A DNA stretch of 19,928 nt, taken from contig CAJWGQ010000029.1 in assembly GCA_913041025.1 (NCBI GenBank), forward strand, positions 1 through 19,928. Direction: 5' to 3'. The notes beneath the pieces are model-generated. The model searched no databases. It worked only from the letters and a program-made list of their open reading frames with translations, and had not been told where the DNA came from. Both the position numbers and the translations under genes were made by a program. The DNA comes from an uncultured Gammaproteobacteria bacterium (lineage in GTDB: Bacteria; Pseudomonadota; Gammaproteobacteria; Pseudomonadales; Azotimanducaceae_A). Below are positions 1 through 7,533 of the stretch, piece by piece; positions within the stretch are counted from its first letter, which is position 1; each line of letters opens with the position of its first letter.

Positions 1-676
1 TCTCATCGAATAAAATCTTGTCGTAAATTTCATCAGAAAAAACCACCAGATTGTGATTTCGCGCGATTTCAATAAGTGACTCCAGAGTGTTTTTGCTGTA
101 AACCGAACCTGTTGGGTTATTTGGATTGATGATCACAATCGCCTTGGTACGCTCCGAGATTTTAGCGCGTATGTCGTCGAGATCGGGTTCCCAGCCTGCA
201 GACTCGTCGCATAAGTAATGTCTAGGGGAGCCTCCGCAAAGTGATGTAGCAGCAGTCCACAAAGGAAAATCGGGTGCCGGTATAAGAATCTCGTCTCCAT
301 TGTTGATCAATGCTTGAAGTGCCATGACAACAAGTTCAGACACTCCGTTACCGATATACACATCATTTGGATTGAGCGAGGGAACTCTAAGTTTTCTATA
401 GTGTTCGCAAACAGCTTCTCTTGCGGATAGGAGGCCCTTCGATTCTGAGTATCCTTGTGAGTTTTTAATATTACTTTCGACTTCTTGCAGAATGTGCGCG
501 GGCGCGTCAAAACCAAAAGGGGCTGGGTTACCAATGTTAAGCTTGATGACTTCATGGCCAGATTCTTCAATCTCGTTTGCCTTCTTTAGGACGGGTCCCC
601 TTATGTCATAAAGTACGCCATCGAGCTTTTGCGATTTTCGGATCTCTGCTCTGATCTTGTTACTTGTATCTGTCAT
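1..676 (-). CDS. alaA: Glutamate-pyruvate aminotransferase AlaA, N-terminal part (cut by window edge)
   Basis: PLP-dependent class I/II aminotransferase that makes alanine from pyruvate and glutamate in the cytosol. About 225 codons are present, starting at ATG 674-676 behind an AAGGTGA ribosome binding site; the C-terminal part, including the PLP lysine, lies beyond base 1. The protein follows E. coli AlaA (YfbQ) closely: YDIRGPVLK near residue 23, LNIGNPAPFGFDAP near 46, IYIGNGVSEL-like VYIGNGVSEL near 107, PAPDFPLWTAA near 133, and INPNNPTG near 183, the substrate/cofactor-contacting loop of the family. The frame is open to the window edge. It is divergent from msrB, the same neighbour pair found in Pseudomonas. 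Seen: the motifs and open frame. Known: the AlaA assignment by resemblance. Not seen: the catalytic lysine. Confidence 0.92.
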   Translation of the reverse strand, partial: MTDTSNKIRAEIRKSQKLDGVLYDIRGPVLKKANEIEESGHEVIKLNIGNPAPFGFDAPAHILQEVESNIKNSQGYSESKGLLSAREAVCEHYRKLRVPSLNPNDVYIGNGVSELVVMALQALINNGDEILIPAPDFPLWTAATSLCGGSPRHYLCDESAGWEPDLDDIRAKISERTKAIVIINPNNPTGSVYSKNTLESLIEIARNHNLVVFSDEIYDKILFDE

Positions 677-745
677 TGATCACCTTTATTTTGGTCTTGA
701 GCAGGCTTACCGTTTGTCATTGGCGTCGATTAGATTGAGTAGGGT

Positions 746-751
746 TATAAT
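746..751 (+). promoter_or_regulatory. Candidate -10 box ahead of msrB
   Basis: A perfect TATAAT lies in the alaA-msrB divergent gap, 33 bases before the msrB ATG, which suggests a start of transcription near base 758. I find no good -35 hexamer at 16-18 bases upstream, so this is a candidate resting on the -10 alone. Confidence 0.35.
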
Positions 752-784
752 ACAGGATCATTAATCTGTTTAGTGAGGAGAAAG

Positions 785-1180
785 ATGGAAAAAATTGTAA
801 AAACCGAAGAAGAGTGGAAGGCTCAGCTAACAGAAGAAGAATATGCTATCGCAAGGCAGGCGGGTACCGAGAGGCCCTTTACGGGTATTTACTGGGACAC
901 AGAAACTGCTGGAACCTACAGGTGTAAATGCTGCAATGCACCTCTATTTGATTCCGATACAAAATTTGATGCTGGGTGTGGCTGGCCGAGCTTTTTTGCC
1001 CCGCTTGACGAGGGCTCAGTGAAGACAAGAGAGGATTTGAGTCTTGGAATGCGCAGGTTAGAAGTGCTCTGTAGTCGGTGTGATGCGCATTTGGGACATG
1101 TATTTCCCGACGGGCCTCAGCCCACGGGTTTGAGGTTTTGCATGAATTCTGCTTCGCTGAATCTGGAAGAGTTAAATTGA
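785..1180 (+). CDS. msrB: Peptide-methionine (R)-S-oxide reductase MsrB
   Basis: Reduces the R-epimer of methionine sulfoxide in free or protein-bound methionine, with thioredoxin as the usual electron donor; cytosolic repair of oxidative damage. 131 aa, the usual size of a single-domain MsrB. Visible: two CxxC zinc-binding pairs (CKCC near residue 48 and CSRC near 97), the GCGWPSFF motif near 65, the [10 protein letters not shown] motif near 103, and RFCMNSASL near 117 carrying the catalytic cysteine. I chose ATG 785 rather than the in-frame GTG at 773, because the GTGAGGAGA stretch at 773-781 is itself the Shine-Dalgarno sequence and [11 protein letters not shown] is the normal family N-terminus. 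It lies 28 bases before the acyl-CoA synthetase, so the two are probably co-transcribed. Confidence 0.95.
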   Translation: MEKIVKTEEEWKAQLTEEEYAIARQAGTERPFTGIYWDTETAGTYRCKCCNAPLFDSDTKFDAGCGWPSFFAPLDEGSVKTREDLSLGMRRLEVLCSRCDAHLGHVFPDGPQPTGLRFCMNSASLNLEELN

Positions 1181-1208
1181 TCATTGGTCCTAGCGCAGGG
1201 AGAGTCAG

Positions 1209-2732
1209 ATGGGCATAAGCGCTTTTGCTAAAGATCAGCCCGACAAGATTGCCTATGTCATGGCGCAGGGGCGGCAACAGGTTACCTATGGTGAACTCGA
1301 CTCGGCTGCCAACCAAGGAGCACGACTCTTTCGTGATCTAGGGCTACAGCGAGGCGACCACATAGCGATATTGTTGGAAAACCATCCGTTATTTTTTCAA
1401 ATCGTGTGCGCAGCACAGCGCTCGGGCCTCTATTACACAACGATTAGTTGGCGCCTCCAGCAAGAAGAGGTCGAATATATTGTTAATGATTGCGAGGCCA
1501 AGCTGTTTATTACGTCGAAGAGTCAACTAGCGGTTGCGGAACCTTTGATGGAAAAGCTGTCGGCTGATTTGAGCTGCTTTATGTTAGACGGCGTTGCGCC
1601 GGGGTTTGAGTCATGGGAGGAGGCGCTAGCGAGCAGGCCAACGTCGTTGATCGACGACCCGAGTTTTGGCGGGCCCATGCTCTATTCTTCTGGGACTACG
1701 GGCTATCCCAAGGGTGTTAAACGCCCGTTGAGTGAAGAGGTTTACGAAGACAAAGAAGAAGTATCGATGATGCAGATGCTCTACGGAGCAACAGACGAGT
1801 CGATCTATTTGTCACCAGCGCCGCTTTATCACGCGGCTCCCATGACCTTTACTATGAGTTGCCTCCAATCTGGGATTGAGGTCATAGTAATGGAACATTT
1901 TGATCCAGAACTCGCGTTAGAAGCGATCCAAAGTCATAAGGTGACTCACAGCCAGTGGGTCCCAACTATGTTTGTTCGCATGCTAAAATTGCCCAAAGAG
2001 GTCCGGGATAGATACGACACGAGTTCGCTGCGCTGTGCCATACACGCTGCGGCTCCCTGTCCAATACCGATTAAAGAAGAGTTAATCGAATGGTGGGGCC
2101 CAATTGTGTTTGAGTATTATGCTGGCACGGAAGGCAACGGCTTCGTTCAATTGAATTCTCAGGAATGGCTCGAGCACAAAGGATCGGTCGGACGCCCATT
2201 GAATTGTCAAATACACATCTGCGATGACGAAGGAGACGAGTTGACTGCGGGAGAGCCCGGCACGATCTATTTCGAGGGTGGTGGAGAGTTTGAGTATCAC
2301 AACGATCGAGAGAAAACGCTGGGTTCGCAGCATTCGAAGGGCTGGACCACTTTGGGCGACGTGGGTTATTTGGACGAAGAAGGCTATCTATATCTGACTG
2401 ATCGCAAGCACTTCATGATTATTTCTGGAGGGGTCAATATTTATCCGCAGGAAGCTGAGAACATCCTGATTACCCACGAGAAGGTGATGGATGTCGCAGT
2501 TTTTGGGGTTCCAAACGAAGATTTTGGAGAGGAGGTGAAAGGAGTTGTTCAGCTTAAGGATCACAGCGAAGCAAATCCGTTACTTGAGGCTCAATTGATT
2601 GATTATTGTCGGGAGAGGCTTTCACATATTAAATGCCCGAGAACAATCGACTTCAGGGAAGAGTTGCCTCGACACCCGACAGGAAAACTCTATAAGCGCT
2701 TGTTAAAGGACGAATACTGGAATTCGGGCTAG
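1209..2732 (+). CDS. Acyl-CoA synthetase (AMP-binding, FadD-like)
   Basis: ANL-superfamily ligase, 507 aa, that activates a carboxylic or fatty acid to acyl-AMP and then acyl-CoA. The large N-domain carries the phosphate-binding loop YSSGTTGYPKGVK at residues 159-171 and the YYAGTEG adenine/Mg motif near 302. The hinge region has TLGDVGYLDEEGYLYLTDRK-like sequence with the ribose-binding Asp. The small C-domain ends with PRHPTGK, where K493 is the adenylation lysine. ATG 1209 is preceded by a strong AGGGAGAG ribosome binding site. No signal peptide or membrane segment is evident. The substrate chain length cannot be read from the sequence; it could also be a cyclohexanecarboxylate- or benzoate-type ligase, though general architecture favours a fatty-acid ligase. 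It sits downstream of msrB and ends exactly against the convergent gene at 2733. Confidence 0.88.
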   Translation: MGISAFAKDQPDKIAYVMAQGRQQVTYGELDSAANQGARLFRDLGLQRGDHIAILLENHPLFFQIVCAAQRSGLYYTTISWRLQQEEVEYIVNDCEAKLFITSKSQLAVAEPLMEKLSADLSCFMLDGVAPGFESWEEALASRPTSLIDDPSFGGPMLYSSGTTGYPKGVKRPLSEEVYEDKEEVSMMQMLYGATDESIYLSPAPLYHAAPMTFTMSCLQSGIEVIVMEHFDPELALEAIQSHKVTHSQWVPTMFVRMLKLPKEVRDRYDTSSLRCAIHAAAPCPIPIKEELIEWWGPIVFEYYAGTEGNGFVQLNSQEWLEHKGSVGRPLNCQIHICDDEGDELTAGEPGTIYFEGGGEFEYHNDREKTLGSQHSKGWTTLGDVGYLDEEGYLYLTDRKHFMIISGGVNIYPQEAENILITHEKVMDVAVFGVPNEDFGEEVKGVVQLKDHSEANPLLEAQLIDYCRERLSHIKCPRTIDFREELPRHPTGKLYKRLLKDEYWNSG

Positions 2733-2745
2733 CTATCTGGAATTC
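2717..2745. repeat. Short direct repeat across a convergent gene junction
   Basis: CTGGAATTC occurs at 2717-2725 and again at 2737-2745, 20 bases apart. The first copy is in the last codons of the acyl-CoA synthetase; the second is in the last codons of the opposing gene. Between them the two TAG stops abut as the palindrome TAGCTA. It may be chance or the trace of a small duplication or join. Confidence 0.4.
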
Positions 2746-3632
2746 AACAGGTTTGCTGGGGAGTATTGGTCTGTAAGAACTCTCGCACCGGTGTCCCAAT
2801 CGGGTTGCCTATTTAGCGCGTCCAGAATGTTTTCTGCGTAATCAACGATAGGGACGTTGAACTCTACCATACGTGCTTCGTACATTTTGGCCCTGCTGAT
2901 AATTTGCGCTCGATTAATGGGCTCATTTGGTGCCAGTAAAATACGGTTGTTTGTTTCTGGGCGTTTAAAGTTAATCAAAGGGTCGAATACCGAGGCGTAA
3001 GTGGTCGATTCATGATCGTATAGAGCGCTGGTGGTAAAAGTGTTGGACGCAAGTAAACCTTTTTCTGACAGTATTGCCTTGTTTTCTTGAAGATACTCTT
3101 GAGTCATTAGGTGTTCCGGGATGTAGTCACCGTTGAAGGCGTCGAGAATGATCAAATCATATTTGAAGGAGTTCGCCATTGCTCTTTTGGTAAACACTCT
3201 TCCGTCTTGATCGAACACCTTGATTTGATTGCTCTCGGTGAAGTCGAAGTATTTCTTTGCCACCTTAGTTACCGCAGTATCTATCTCGATCGCGTGAATG
3301 GTGGCGTTTGGAAACAGTCGGTTAAAGGCCATCGGTAACGTGCCACCTCCAAGACCTACGACGAGGATGTATTTTGGCTCAGGCATTAATAATATCGACG
3401 CCAACGTCATCTTGGCGTAAGCGAAAACTAGACGCTTCGGCGCTCTGGGGTTAAAGCAGCTCTGATTTTTTGTATCTCTTCGAACTGTGAATTGGAGACA
3501 GGTGTTGGCGCCAATCTTTTGAACAATTACGTTGCTATAGAGTGAGCGCTCTTTGTGAATGATGTCGCCGTTAAGTGCGTTTGGTCCGAGAAGTAGGAGA
3601 AAAAAAGACCAGTAGGAGATGAGAGCTTTCAT
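2733..3632 (-). CDS. Spermidine-synthase-like methyltransferase-fold protein with N-terminal hydrophobic segment
   Basis: 299 aa from the ATG at 3632, whose ATGA overlaps the stop of the upstream membrane-protein gene; an in-frame ATG at 3644 is less likely. Residues 1-20 hold a hydrophobic stretch (YWSFFLLLLG), either a last membrane helix or a signal/anchor. The Rossmann-like domain shows the SAM-type glycine loop VVGLGGGT near 91-98, the acidic ribose-binding EID at 116-118, DQDGR at 141-145 and LDAFNGDYIPEHL around 163-175. The fold is that of spermidine synthase, but the canonical aminopropyltransferase D-[ST]-x-D-P gate motif is replaced by DAFNGDYIP. True spermidine synthesis is therefore doubtful, and the name reflects homology only. 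With the upstream gene it looks like a split form of the fused membrane/spermidine-synthase proteins. Substrate unknown. Confidence 0.75.
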   Translation of the reverse strand: MKALISYWSFFLLLLGPNALNGDIIHKERSLYSNVIVQKIGANTCLQFTVRRDTKNQSCFNPRAPKRLVFAYAKMTLASILLMPEPKYILVVGLGGGTLPMAFNRLFPNATIHAIEIDTAVTKVAKKYFDFTESNQIKVFDQDGRVFTKRAMANSFKYDLIILDAFNGDYIPEHLMTQEYLQENKAILSEKGLLASNTFTTSALYDHESTTYASVFDPLINFKRPETNNRILLAPNEPINRAQIISRAKMYEARMVEFNVPIVDYAENILDALNRQPDWDTGARVLTDQYSPANLLNSR

Positions 3633-4222
3633 CGGGACATCCATTTATCGGAGCCTATGGCAATAGCGGACAGCAGTGTGAGAGAGCCCGTCATAAAGAT
3701 GAGAATCGTATTAATCTCAAACCATAGAACCAGGTAAAAGGATGTTGCGAGAGTTCCAAGAGAGCTGCCAAGCGTAGAAACAAAGTAGAGCCTGCCGGCA
3801 ACCTCTCCTGACTTTGCAACGGATTCGATTAGCAAACGTACTGAGTAAGGTGAAATCATGCCGAGGAAAACAGTTGGCACCATAAAAAGGACCGTAGAAG
3901 CTAACAAAGAACCGTAACGAGGATCTGTGATGTAAAGAAATATCAGTTCCATTGCTGATTCTGACAAGTAAATTAACGGAGCTAGAAGCAAGGCGGCGAA
4001 GAAGAATATTATTCCGAATTTCGTCATCGTCGGATTACGCGTGGACAGTTTTCCTCCTATCAGATAGCCGCCCGACAAGGAAAGCATGAAGATCGTTATA
4101 ATACTCCCCCAAACATAAATGCTGCTCCCAAAATAGGGGGCAAGTATCCTGCCACCCAGAAGTTCTAGTGACATGATGATGAAGCCGCCAGAAAATGCTA
4201 AACCATAAACAACTGAGTTCAT
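3629..4222 (-). CDS. Polytopic membrane protein (N-terminal half of membrane-spermidine-synthase-like system)
   Basis: 197 aa, almost entirely hydrophobic. I count about six membrane segments, roughly residues 5-25, 35-58, 70-87, 105-125, 140-165 and 170-190. The segment MSLELLGGRILAPYFGSSIY near 17-36, with its Glu-Leu and Gly-rich pattern, is typical of the transporter-like N-domain of fused MFS/spermidine-synthase proteins. Later loops carry LGMISPYSVRLL and GRLYFVSTLGSSLGT, also characteristic of that domain. Its stop overlaps the start of the methyltransferase-fold gene by four bases, which implies coupled translation and one functional unit. No clear ribosome binding site precedes ATG 4222, and the rhodanese gene ends 45 bases upstream. 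The function is unknown; the assignment rests on recalled resemblance to this family. Confidence 0.72.
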   Translation of the reverse strand: MNSVVYGLAFSGGFIIMSLELLGGRILAPYFGSSIYVWGSIITIFMLSLSGGYLIGGKLSTRNPTMTKFGIIFFFAALLLAPLIYLSESAMELIFLYITDPRYGSLLASTVLFMVPTVFLGMISPYSVRLLIESVAKSGEVAGRLYFVSTLGSSLGTLATSFYLVLWFEINTILIFMTGSLTLLSAIAIGSDKWMSR

Positions 4223-4267
4223 TTTCGAAATATTGCTAAGGATTTACGCTCACAGATAATTTGGTCG

Positions 4268-4660
4268 TTATTTTTTTTCAACTGTCTCCGTCGGCGCACC
4301 GCTGTCTTTCCAGCCCCGGTAGCCGTCGCCGATGTGACAGACATTTTCTAGACCCATATCTTGAACAGTTTTAGTCGCCAGCGCTGATCGCCAGCCACTC
4401 TGACAATAAAAGATGAAGCGCTTGCCAGATCCAAAAATGTCCTTGTAATAAGGAGAGCTCGGATCAACCCAAAATTCGATCATGCCCCGAGTGGCATGAA
4501 AGGCGTTTGGGATTTTGCCTTCTCTTTGGAGTTCTCTGGGGTCTCTCAGGTCTACAAAAACGGTATCTTCTTTCTCCAATAGCGCGACCGCATCGTCTAC
4601 GTCGAGGGTTTCAATTTCGCTCAACGCATTATCTATCAACTCCTTGTGAGTCACCTTCAC
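4268..4660 (-). CDS. Single-domain rhodanese-like protein
   Basis: 130 aa with one rhodanese domain. Such proteins carry sulfur as a cysteine persulfide (thiosulfate or thiol sulfurtransferases). Visible: the entry motif VFVDLRDPRELQREGKIPNA near residues 34-53, the active-site loop CQSGWRS at 86-92 with Cys86 as the persulfide cysteine, and the closing GDGYRGWKDSGAP near 111-123. The active-site loop starts with C and ends with RS as in functional single-domain rhodaneses, so it is probably catalytic. Start is GTG at 4660, supported by GGGAG seven bases upstream; no signal peptide, so cytosolic. It follows the enoyl-CoA hydratase by 97 bases that contain an inverted repeat. The sulfur donor and acceptor are not evident. 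Confidence 0.9.
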   Translation of the reverse strand: MKVTHKELIDNALSEIETLDVDDAVALLEKEDTVFVDLRDPRELQREGKIPNAFHATRGMIEFWVDPSSPYYKDIFGSGKRFIFYCQSGWRSALATKTVQDMGLENVCHIGDGYRGWKDSGAPTETVEKK

Positions 4661-4698
4661 TGTGGTTCTCCCTGAACTTTGTTATCTAGAGTAGAAAC

Positions 4699-4745
4699 TA
4701 GCCTTTGCGCGGACCAAACCATTGAATTTCGAAGCACAAAGGCTA
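4699..4745. repeat. Inverted repeat between enoyl-CoA hydratase and rhodanese genes
   Basis: TAGCCTTTG at 4699-4707 is perfectly complementary to CAAAGGCTA at 4737-4745, and two more base pairs can form inside after one mismatch. The loop is 29 bases. Neither strand shows a clean T-run after the stem, so a standard terminator is not indicated. An mRNA structure in the minus-strand operon, just upstream of the rhodanese ribosome binding site, is possible. Confidence 0.45.
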
Positions 4746-4757
4746 AATCCAGTTTCT

Positions 4758-5528
4758 TTATTTTCCTTGCCAGTTGGGCGGTCTCTTTTCTGAAAACGCT
4801 TTGGGTCCTTCGACGAAGTCTTCGCTGCCAACCATTGCTTTCACGCTGTCATATTGAGCTTCCATGGAGTCTTGAAGGGAGGCACTGTCCAGACTCTTGT
4901 AAACAACATCCTTGCTGGCGCGGATTGATAGTGGTGCACATTCCAAGATTAAATTTGCCCACCGCATAGCCGCATCCATCAACTCGTCGTGAGGAACAAC
5001 TTCATTAACAAAGCCAAGTTCTTTCCCTTCCTCTGGACTGACATGCCGACCGGTCAAAATCATCCCTAGAGCTCTTTTTGGGCCTATTTGTCTTGGCAGT
5101 CTGTTTAGTCCGCCCGCAAGAGCAGCCAGGCCTACCTTAGGCTCCGGTAGGGCAAACTTCGCTTTGTCAGACGCGATAATCAGATCACAAGCAAGTGCAA
5201 TCTCGAATCCACCACCCATTGAAACGCCATTAACAGCAGCGATGACTGGTTTGTGAAGATCAAAACGTGAAGTCAGACCTCCGAATCCCCTGGGCATCGG
5301 TACGCGTTCTCCTCCTTCTGCTTGATACCGAAGATCGTTCCCGGCGCTAAATCCTCGACCTTCTCCGGTGATTATGGCGACCCACATGTCGTCGTCAGCT
5401 GCGAAGTCATCAAATACCTCTCCAAGCTCTGCGTTGCCCGGTGGGTGTAACGCATTCAGTCGGTCGGGTCGATTGATCCTCACCGTCATAATGTGATCTT
5501 TTTTCTCTACAAGACAAAATTCAGTCAT
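4758..5528 (-). CDS. Enoyl-CoA hydratase/isomerase family protein (crotonase fold)
   Basis: 256 aa cytosolic crotonase, probably hydrating a trans-2-enoyl-CoA in beta-oxidation or a side pathway. Oxyanion-hole elements are visible as FSAGNDL at residues 60-66 and the GVSMGGGFEIALACD stretch at 101-115. Both glutamates of the hydratase mechanism appear to be present: Glu109 in GGGFE and Glu129 in ALPEPKVGL. The C-terminus EKRPPNWQGK is the usual crotonase ending (R-x-P-x-[WF]). ATG 5528 follows an AAGGGAGA ribosome binding site. Conserved glutamates argue for hydratase over dehalogenase or isomerase variants. The exact acyl substrate cannot be read. It could work with the acyl-CoA synthetase at 1209-2732, but the two are in different transcription units. 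Confidence 0.87.
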   Translation of the reverse strand: MTEFCLVEKKDHIMTVRINRPDRLNALHPPGNAELGEVFDDFAADDDMWVAIITGEGRGFSAGNDLRYQAEGGERVPMPRGFGGLTSRFDLHKPVIAAVNGVSMGGGFEIALACDLIIASDKAKFALPEPKVGLAALAGGLNRLPRQIGPKRALGMILTGRHVSPEEGKELGFVNEVVPHDELMDAAMRWANLILECAPLSIRASKDVVYKSLDSASLQDSMEAQYDSVKAMVGSEDFVEGPKAFSEKRPPNWQGK

Positions 5529-5562
5529 GGGTCTCCCTTTTTATTTAAATCTTAGAGTAACT

Positions 5563-6177
5563 TTAACCTAAGCTAGCAAGGTGTGCACTGCTGTTGAGTT
5601 CGCCGAGTCTCGGTTTAGGGTCCAAATACAATTCTGTCAGACTGCAATTGCTGAAGTAGTAGTTTTGCCATTTCGCGAGGTTTTCATCGATCAGTCCTGC
5701 TAACGCGATTGCGAGGGCTGCGCCATGGCTGACCAGCAAAATGTCCTGCGATAGCTTTAGATTATCTGGGATTGAGGTCAAAGCCTTGTCGAATCGATGA
5801 AACACCTCTTGTATGGACTCTCCTTGGGGCGCCGCGTAATTAAGATCAAGGGTGCTCCGGTTAATGAAGTCATGTTTTTCTGCCAGTAATTTGTAGGGGG
5901 TCCCCTCCCAATCACCGATAGACATTTCAGCAAAACCGGGCAGGGTCTCAATGTCCTCAAAATCGAAGCCGCTTGCGTAGTGGGCTGTGTGAAGGCATCT
6001 TTGGAGAGGACTTGAAAAAACTTTCCCAATGTTGGCATTCCTTTCAAGAAAAATGCCGGTCTCCTTGGCCTGTTTAATTCCAAAATCTGTTAAAACACTA
6101 TCGGTCGAGCCGTGCCAATGACCGTCGACGTTGGCCTGTATTTGTCCGTGTCGAAGCAGAAGTATTCTTGTTTTCAC
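5563..6177 (-). CDS. Histidine phosphatase family protein (phosphoglycerate mutase-like)
   Basis: 204 aa, one histidine-phosphatase (branch 1) domain. The phosphorylated histidine is in LLLRHGQ (His10). Other active-site residues are visible as Arg60 in SSPLQRCLHTA, Glu84 in FAEMSIGDWEG, and the second histidine His151 in LVSHGAAL. The full set suggests an active phosphatase. The family includes cofactor-dependent phosphoglycerate mutases, alpha-ribazole phosphatases (CobC) and broad small-molecule phosphatases; the short FAEMSIGDWEG loop resembles the CobC/GpmB type, but no cobalamin gene is nearby, so the substrate is open. Start is a GTG at 6177 whose GTGA overlaps the symporter stop by four bases, implying coupled translation with that gene. 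No signal peptide, so probably cytosolic. Confidence 0.87.
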   Translation of the reverse strand: MKTRILLLRHGQIQANVDGHWHGSTDSVLTDFGIKQAKETGIFLERNANIGKVFSSPLQRCLHTAHYASGFDFEDIETLPGFAEMSIGDWEGTPYKLLAEKHDFINRSTLDLNYAAPQGESIQEVFHRFDKALTSIPDNLKLSQDILLVSHGAALAIALAGLIDENLAKWQNYYFSNCSLTELYLDPKPRLGELNSSAHLASLG

Positions 6178-7394
6178 TGATGAGCCACTCGCTTGTTAAC
6201 GACCAGGCTGCCGACTAAATCTCCCTGTACATTGACGGCGGTTCTAAATGTGTCTAATGGTCGTTCGATCATCAACAATAGAGCAATGGCCTCAAGAGGT
6301 ATCCCAACTGCAAGCAATACCAATTGCATCCCTGCCATAGAGCCCGAAGGTATTCCTGGCGCGCCGATGGAAGCCATCATCGCAACCAAAAATATTGTTG
6401 TAATAGTAACCGGATCCAAGGCTATTCCGAACATTTGGGCTAGGAAGACTGCGGCGACGCCTTCAAATAAAGCAGTGCCGTCCATATTAACCGTTGCGCC
6501 AAGCGGCAAGACCACCGAGCTGACTTCTGGGGACACACCAAGCCGATTTTGGGCAGCATCCATGGAAATTGGAAGCGTCGCCGCGCTGGATGAGGTCGAT
6601 AGGGCGGTGACCATGGGCTGCGCAATGTTTTTGAATAGGGTTGCAGGTTTTACTCCTCCAAAAATCCACGCGATGACCGGAAGAACAAAAGCCCCGTGGA
6701 ATAAAGTGGCGAGAAATACCACTAGCGCTAATTCTCCTAGAGATATAAGAGTTCCAACATCAATGCTGCTCGCCAGTTGATAGGTGATCGCGAAAATACC
6801 AATAGGTAGGAGGGTTATCACCCATCCTGTGATTTTGTAGATACCGCTGGAGATTTGTTCGATTATGGCCGGTAGCTGTGAGTCCTTTGGTAAGGTCGCT
6901 GCGAGCCCGAGCCCCAACAGTATCGCGAATGTCAGTATTCCTAGGATGTTATTGTTGGATAGAGCTGAAAACGGATTCGCCAACATTTTGTCGAGCAAAC
7001 TAGTGAATACCGCCATGATCGTCCCATCACCTTCAGCTAAGAAGCGGATCTCGTTGCCGGCCTCAAACTCAATCGGGGTGAGGTTGCCCCACGGGTTTAA
7101 TGCCAGCACGATGGTCAAGCCTATCAATATCGCGATGCCGGTAGTACTCACATAATAGGCGACGGTGTAGCTCCCAACTTGGGTGACCTGGTTTGAGTTT
7201 CTTAAGTTGAGCACGCCCGTGATAAGAGAAAAGAAGATCAGTGGCACCACGATCATTTTTAGCGAGTTGAGAAAAACCACTTTGATGATTGAGGTAAATG
7301 GGTCTAGCCAGGTCTGGCCCTCCACCAGATTAGCCAAGACTAAGCCCAGGATCGCTCCTCCCAACACATACAGGGCAAAGTATTTTGATGACAT
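6174..7394 (-). CDS. Dicarboxylate/glutamate:cation symporter (DAACS family)
   Basis: 406-aa inner-membrane transporter of the GltP/DctA type, importing an acidic amino acid or C4-dicarboxylate with Na+ or H+. Hallmarks: the hairpin-1 serine-rich motif STSSSAATLP near 266-275, the unwound transmembrane-7 motif NMDGT at 303-307, hairpin-2 sequence ASIGAPGIPSG near 341-351, and the transmembrane-8 pattern D381-x2-R384-T385-x2-N388. The arginine of that last pattern matches the side-chain carboxylate ligand of glutamate/aspartate transporters, so an acidic substrate is favoured over a neutral one. Length and helix content are normal for the family. ATG 7394 is the first start in frame; its ribosome binding site is weak. 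It heads the minus-strand gene run, with a sigma-70-type promoter candidate upstream. Confidence 0.92.
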   Translation of the reverse strand: MSSKYFALYVLGGAILGLVLANLVEGQTWLDPFTSIIKVVFLNSLKMIVVPLIFFSLITGVLNLRNSNQVTQVGSYTVAYYVSTTGIAILIGLTIVLALNPWGNLTPIEFEAGNEIRFLAEGDGTIMAVFTSLLDKMLANPFSALSNNNILGILTFAILLGLGLAATLPKDSQLPAIIEQISSGIYKITGWVITLLPIGIFAITYQLASSIDVGTLISLGELALVVFLATLFHGAFVLPVIAWIFGGVKPATLFKNIAQPMVTALSTSSSAATLPISMDAAQNRLGVSPEVSSVVLPLGATVNMDGTALFEGVAAVFLAQMFGIALDPVTITTIFLVAMMASIGAPGIPSGSMAGMQLVLLAVGIPLEAIALLLMIERPLDTFRTAVNVQGDLVGSLVVNKRVAHQ

Positions 7395-7438
7395 GACTTT
7401 TACGAGCTCACTTTTGTACGACAGAATGACTTTCCTTT

Positions 7439-7468
7439 ATTATAGGTTGGTTGCGGCTGCTTTGTCCG
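7439..7468 (-). promoter_or_regulatory. Candidate sigma-70 promoter for the symporter operon
   Basis: Read on the minus strand: CGGACA (plus 7463-7468) as a 4/6 -35 box, an 18-base spacer, then a perfect TATAAT (plus 7439-7444). The -10 lies 44 bases ahead of the symporter ATG. It is in the divergent gap with apbE. Confidence 0.5.
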
Positions 7469-7533
7469 CTCTTCGTTTTAGCTGACTTTAACGCTTGAAC
7501 CTTTTAACCGATTGTATTTACTGAAAAAGCCTT

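Noticed and set aside
879..1316. 145-codon open frame on the minus strand across msrB and the start of the acyl-CoA synthetase
   Set aside because: It is antisense to two firmly identified genes, has no recognisable motif, and lacks a convincing ribosome binding site.
4679..4969. 96-codon plus-strand frame in and after the gap between rhodanese and enoyl-CoA hydratase
   Set aside because: Most of it is antisense to the enoyl-CoA hydratase end; there is no family resemblance and no ribosome binding site.
6193..6780. 195-codon open frame on the plus strand
   Set aside because: It lies entirely antisense to the symporter, and its composition mirrors that gene's hydrophobic codons.
7495..7522. 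TTGAAC with TTTACT as a promoter for apbE
   Set aside because: The -10 match is poor and the implied transcription start would be only a few bases before the ATG.
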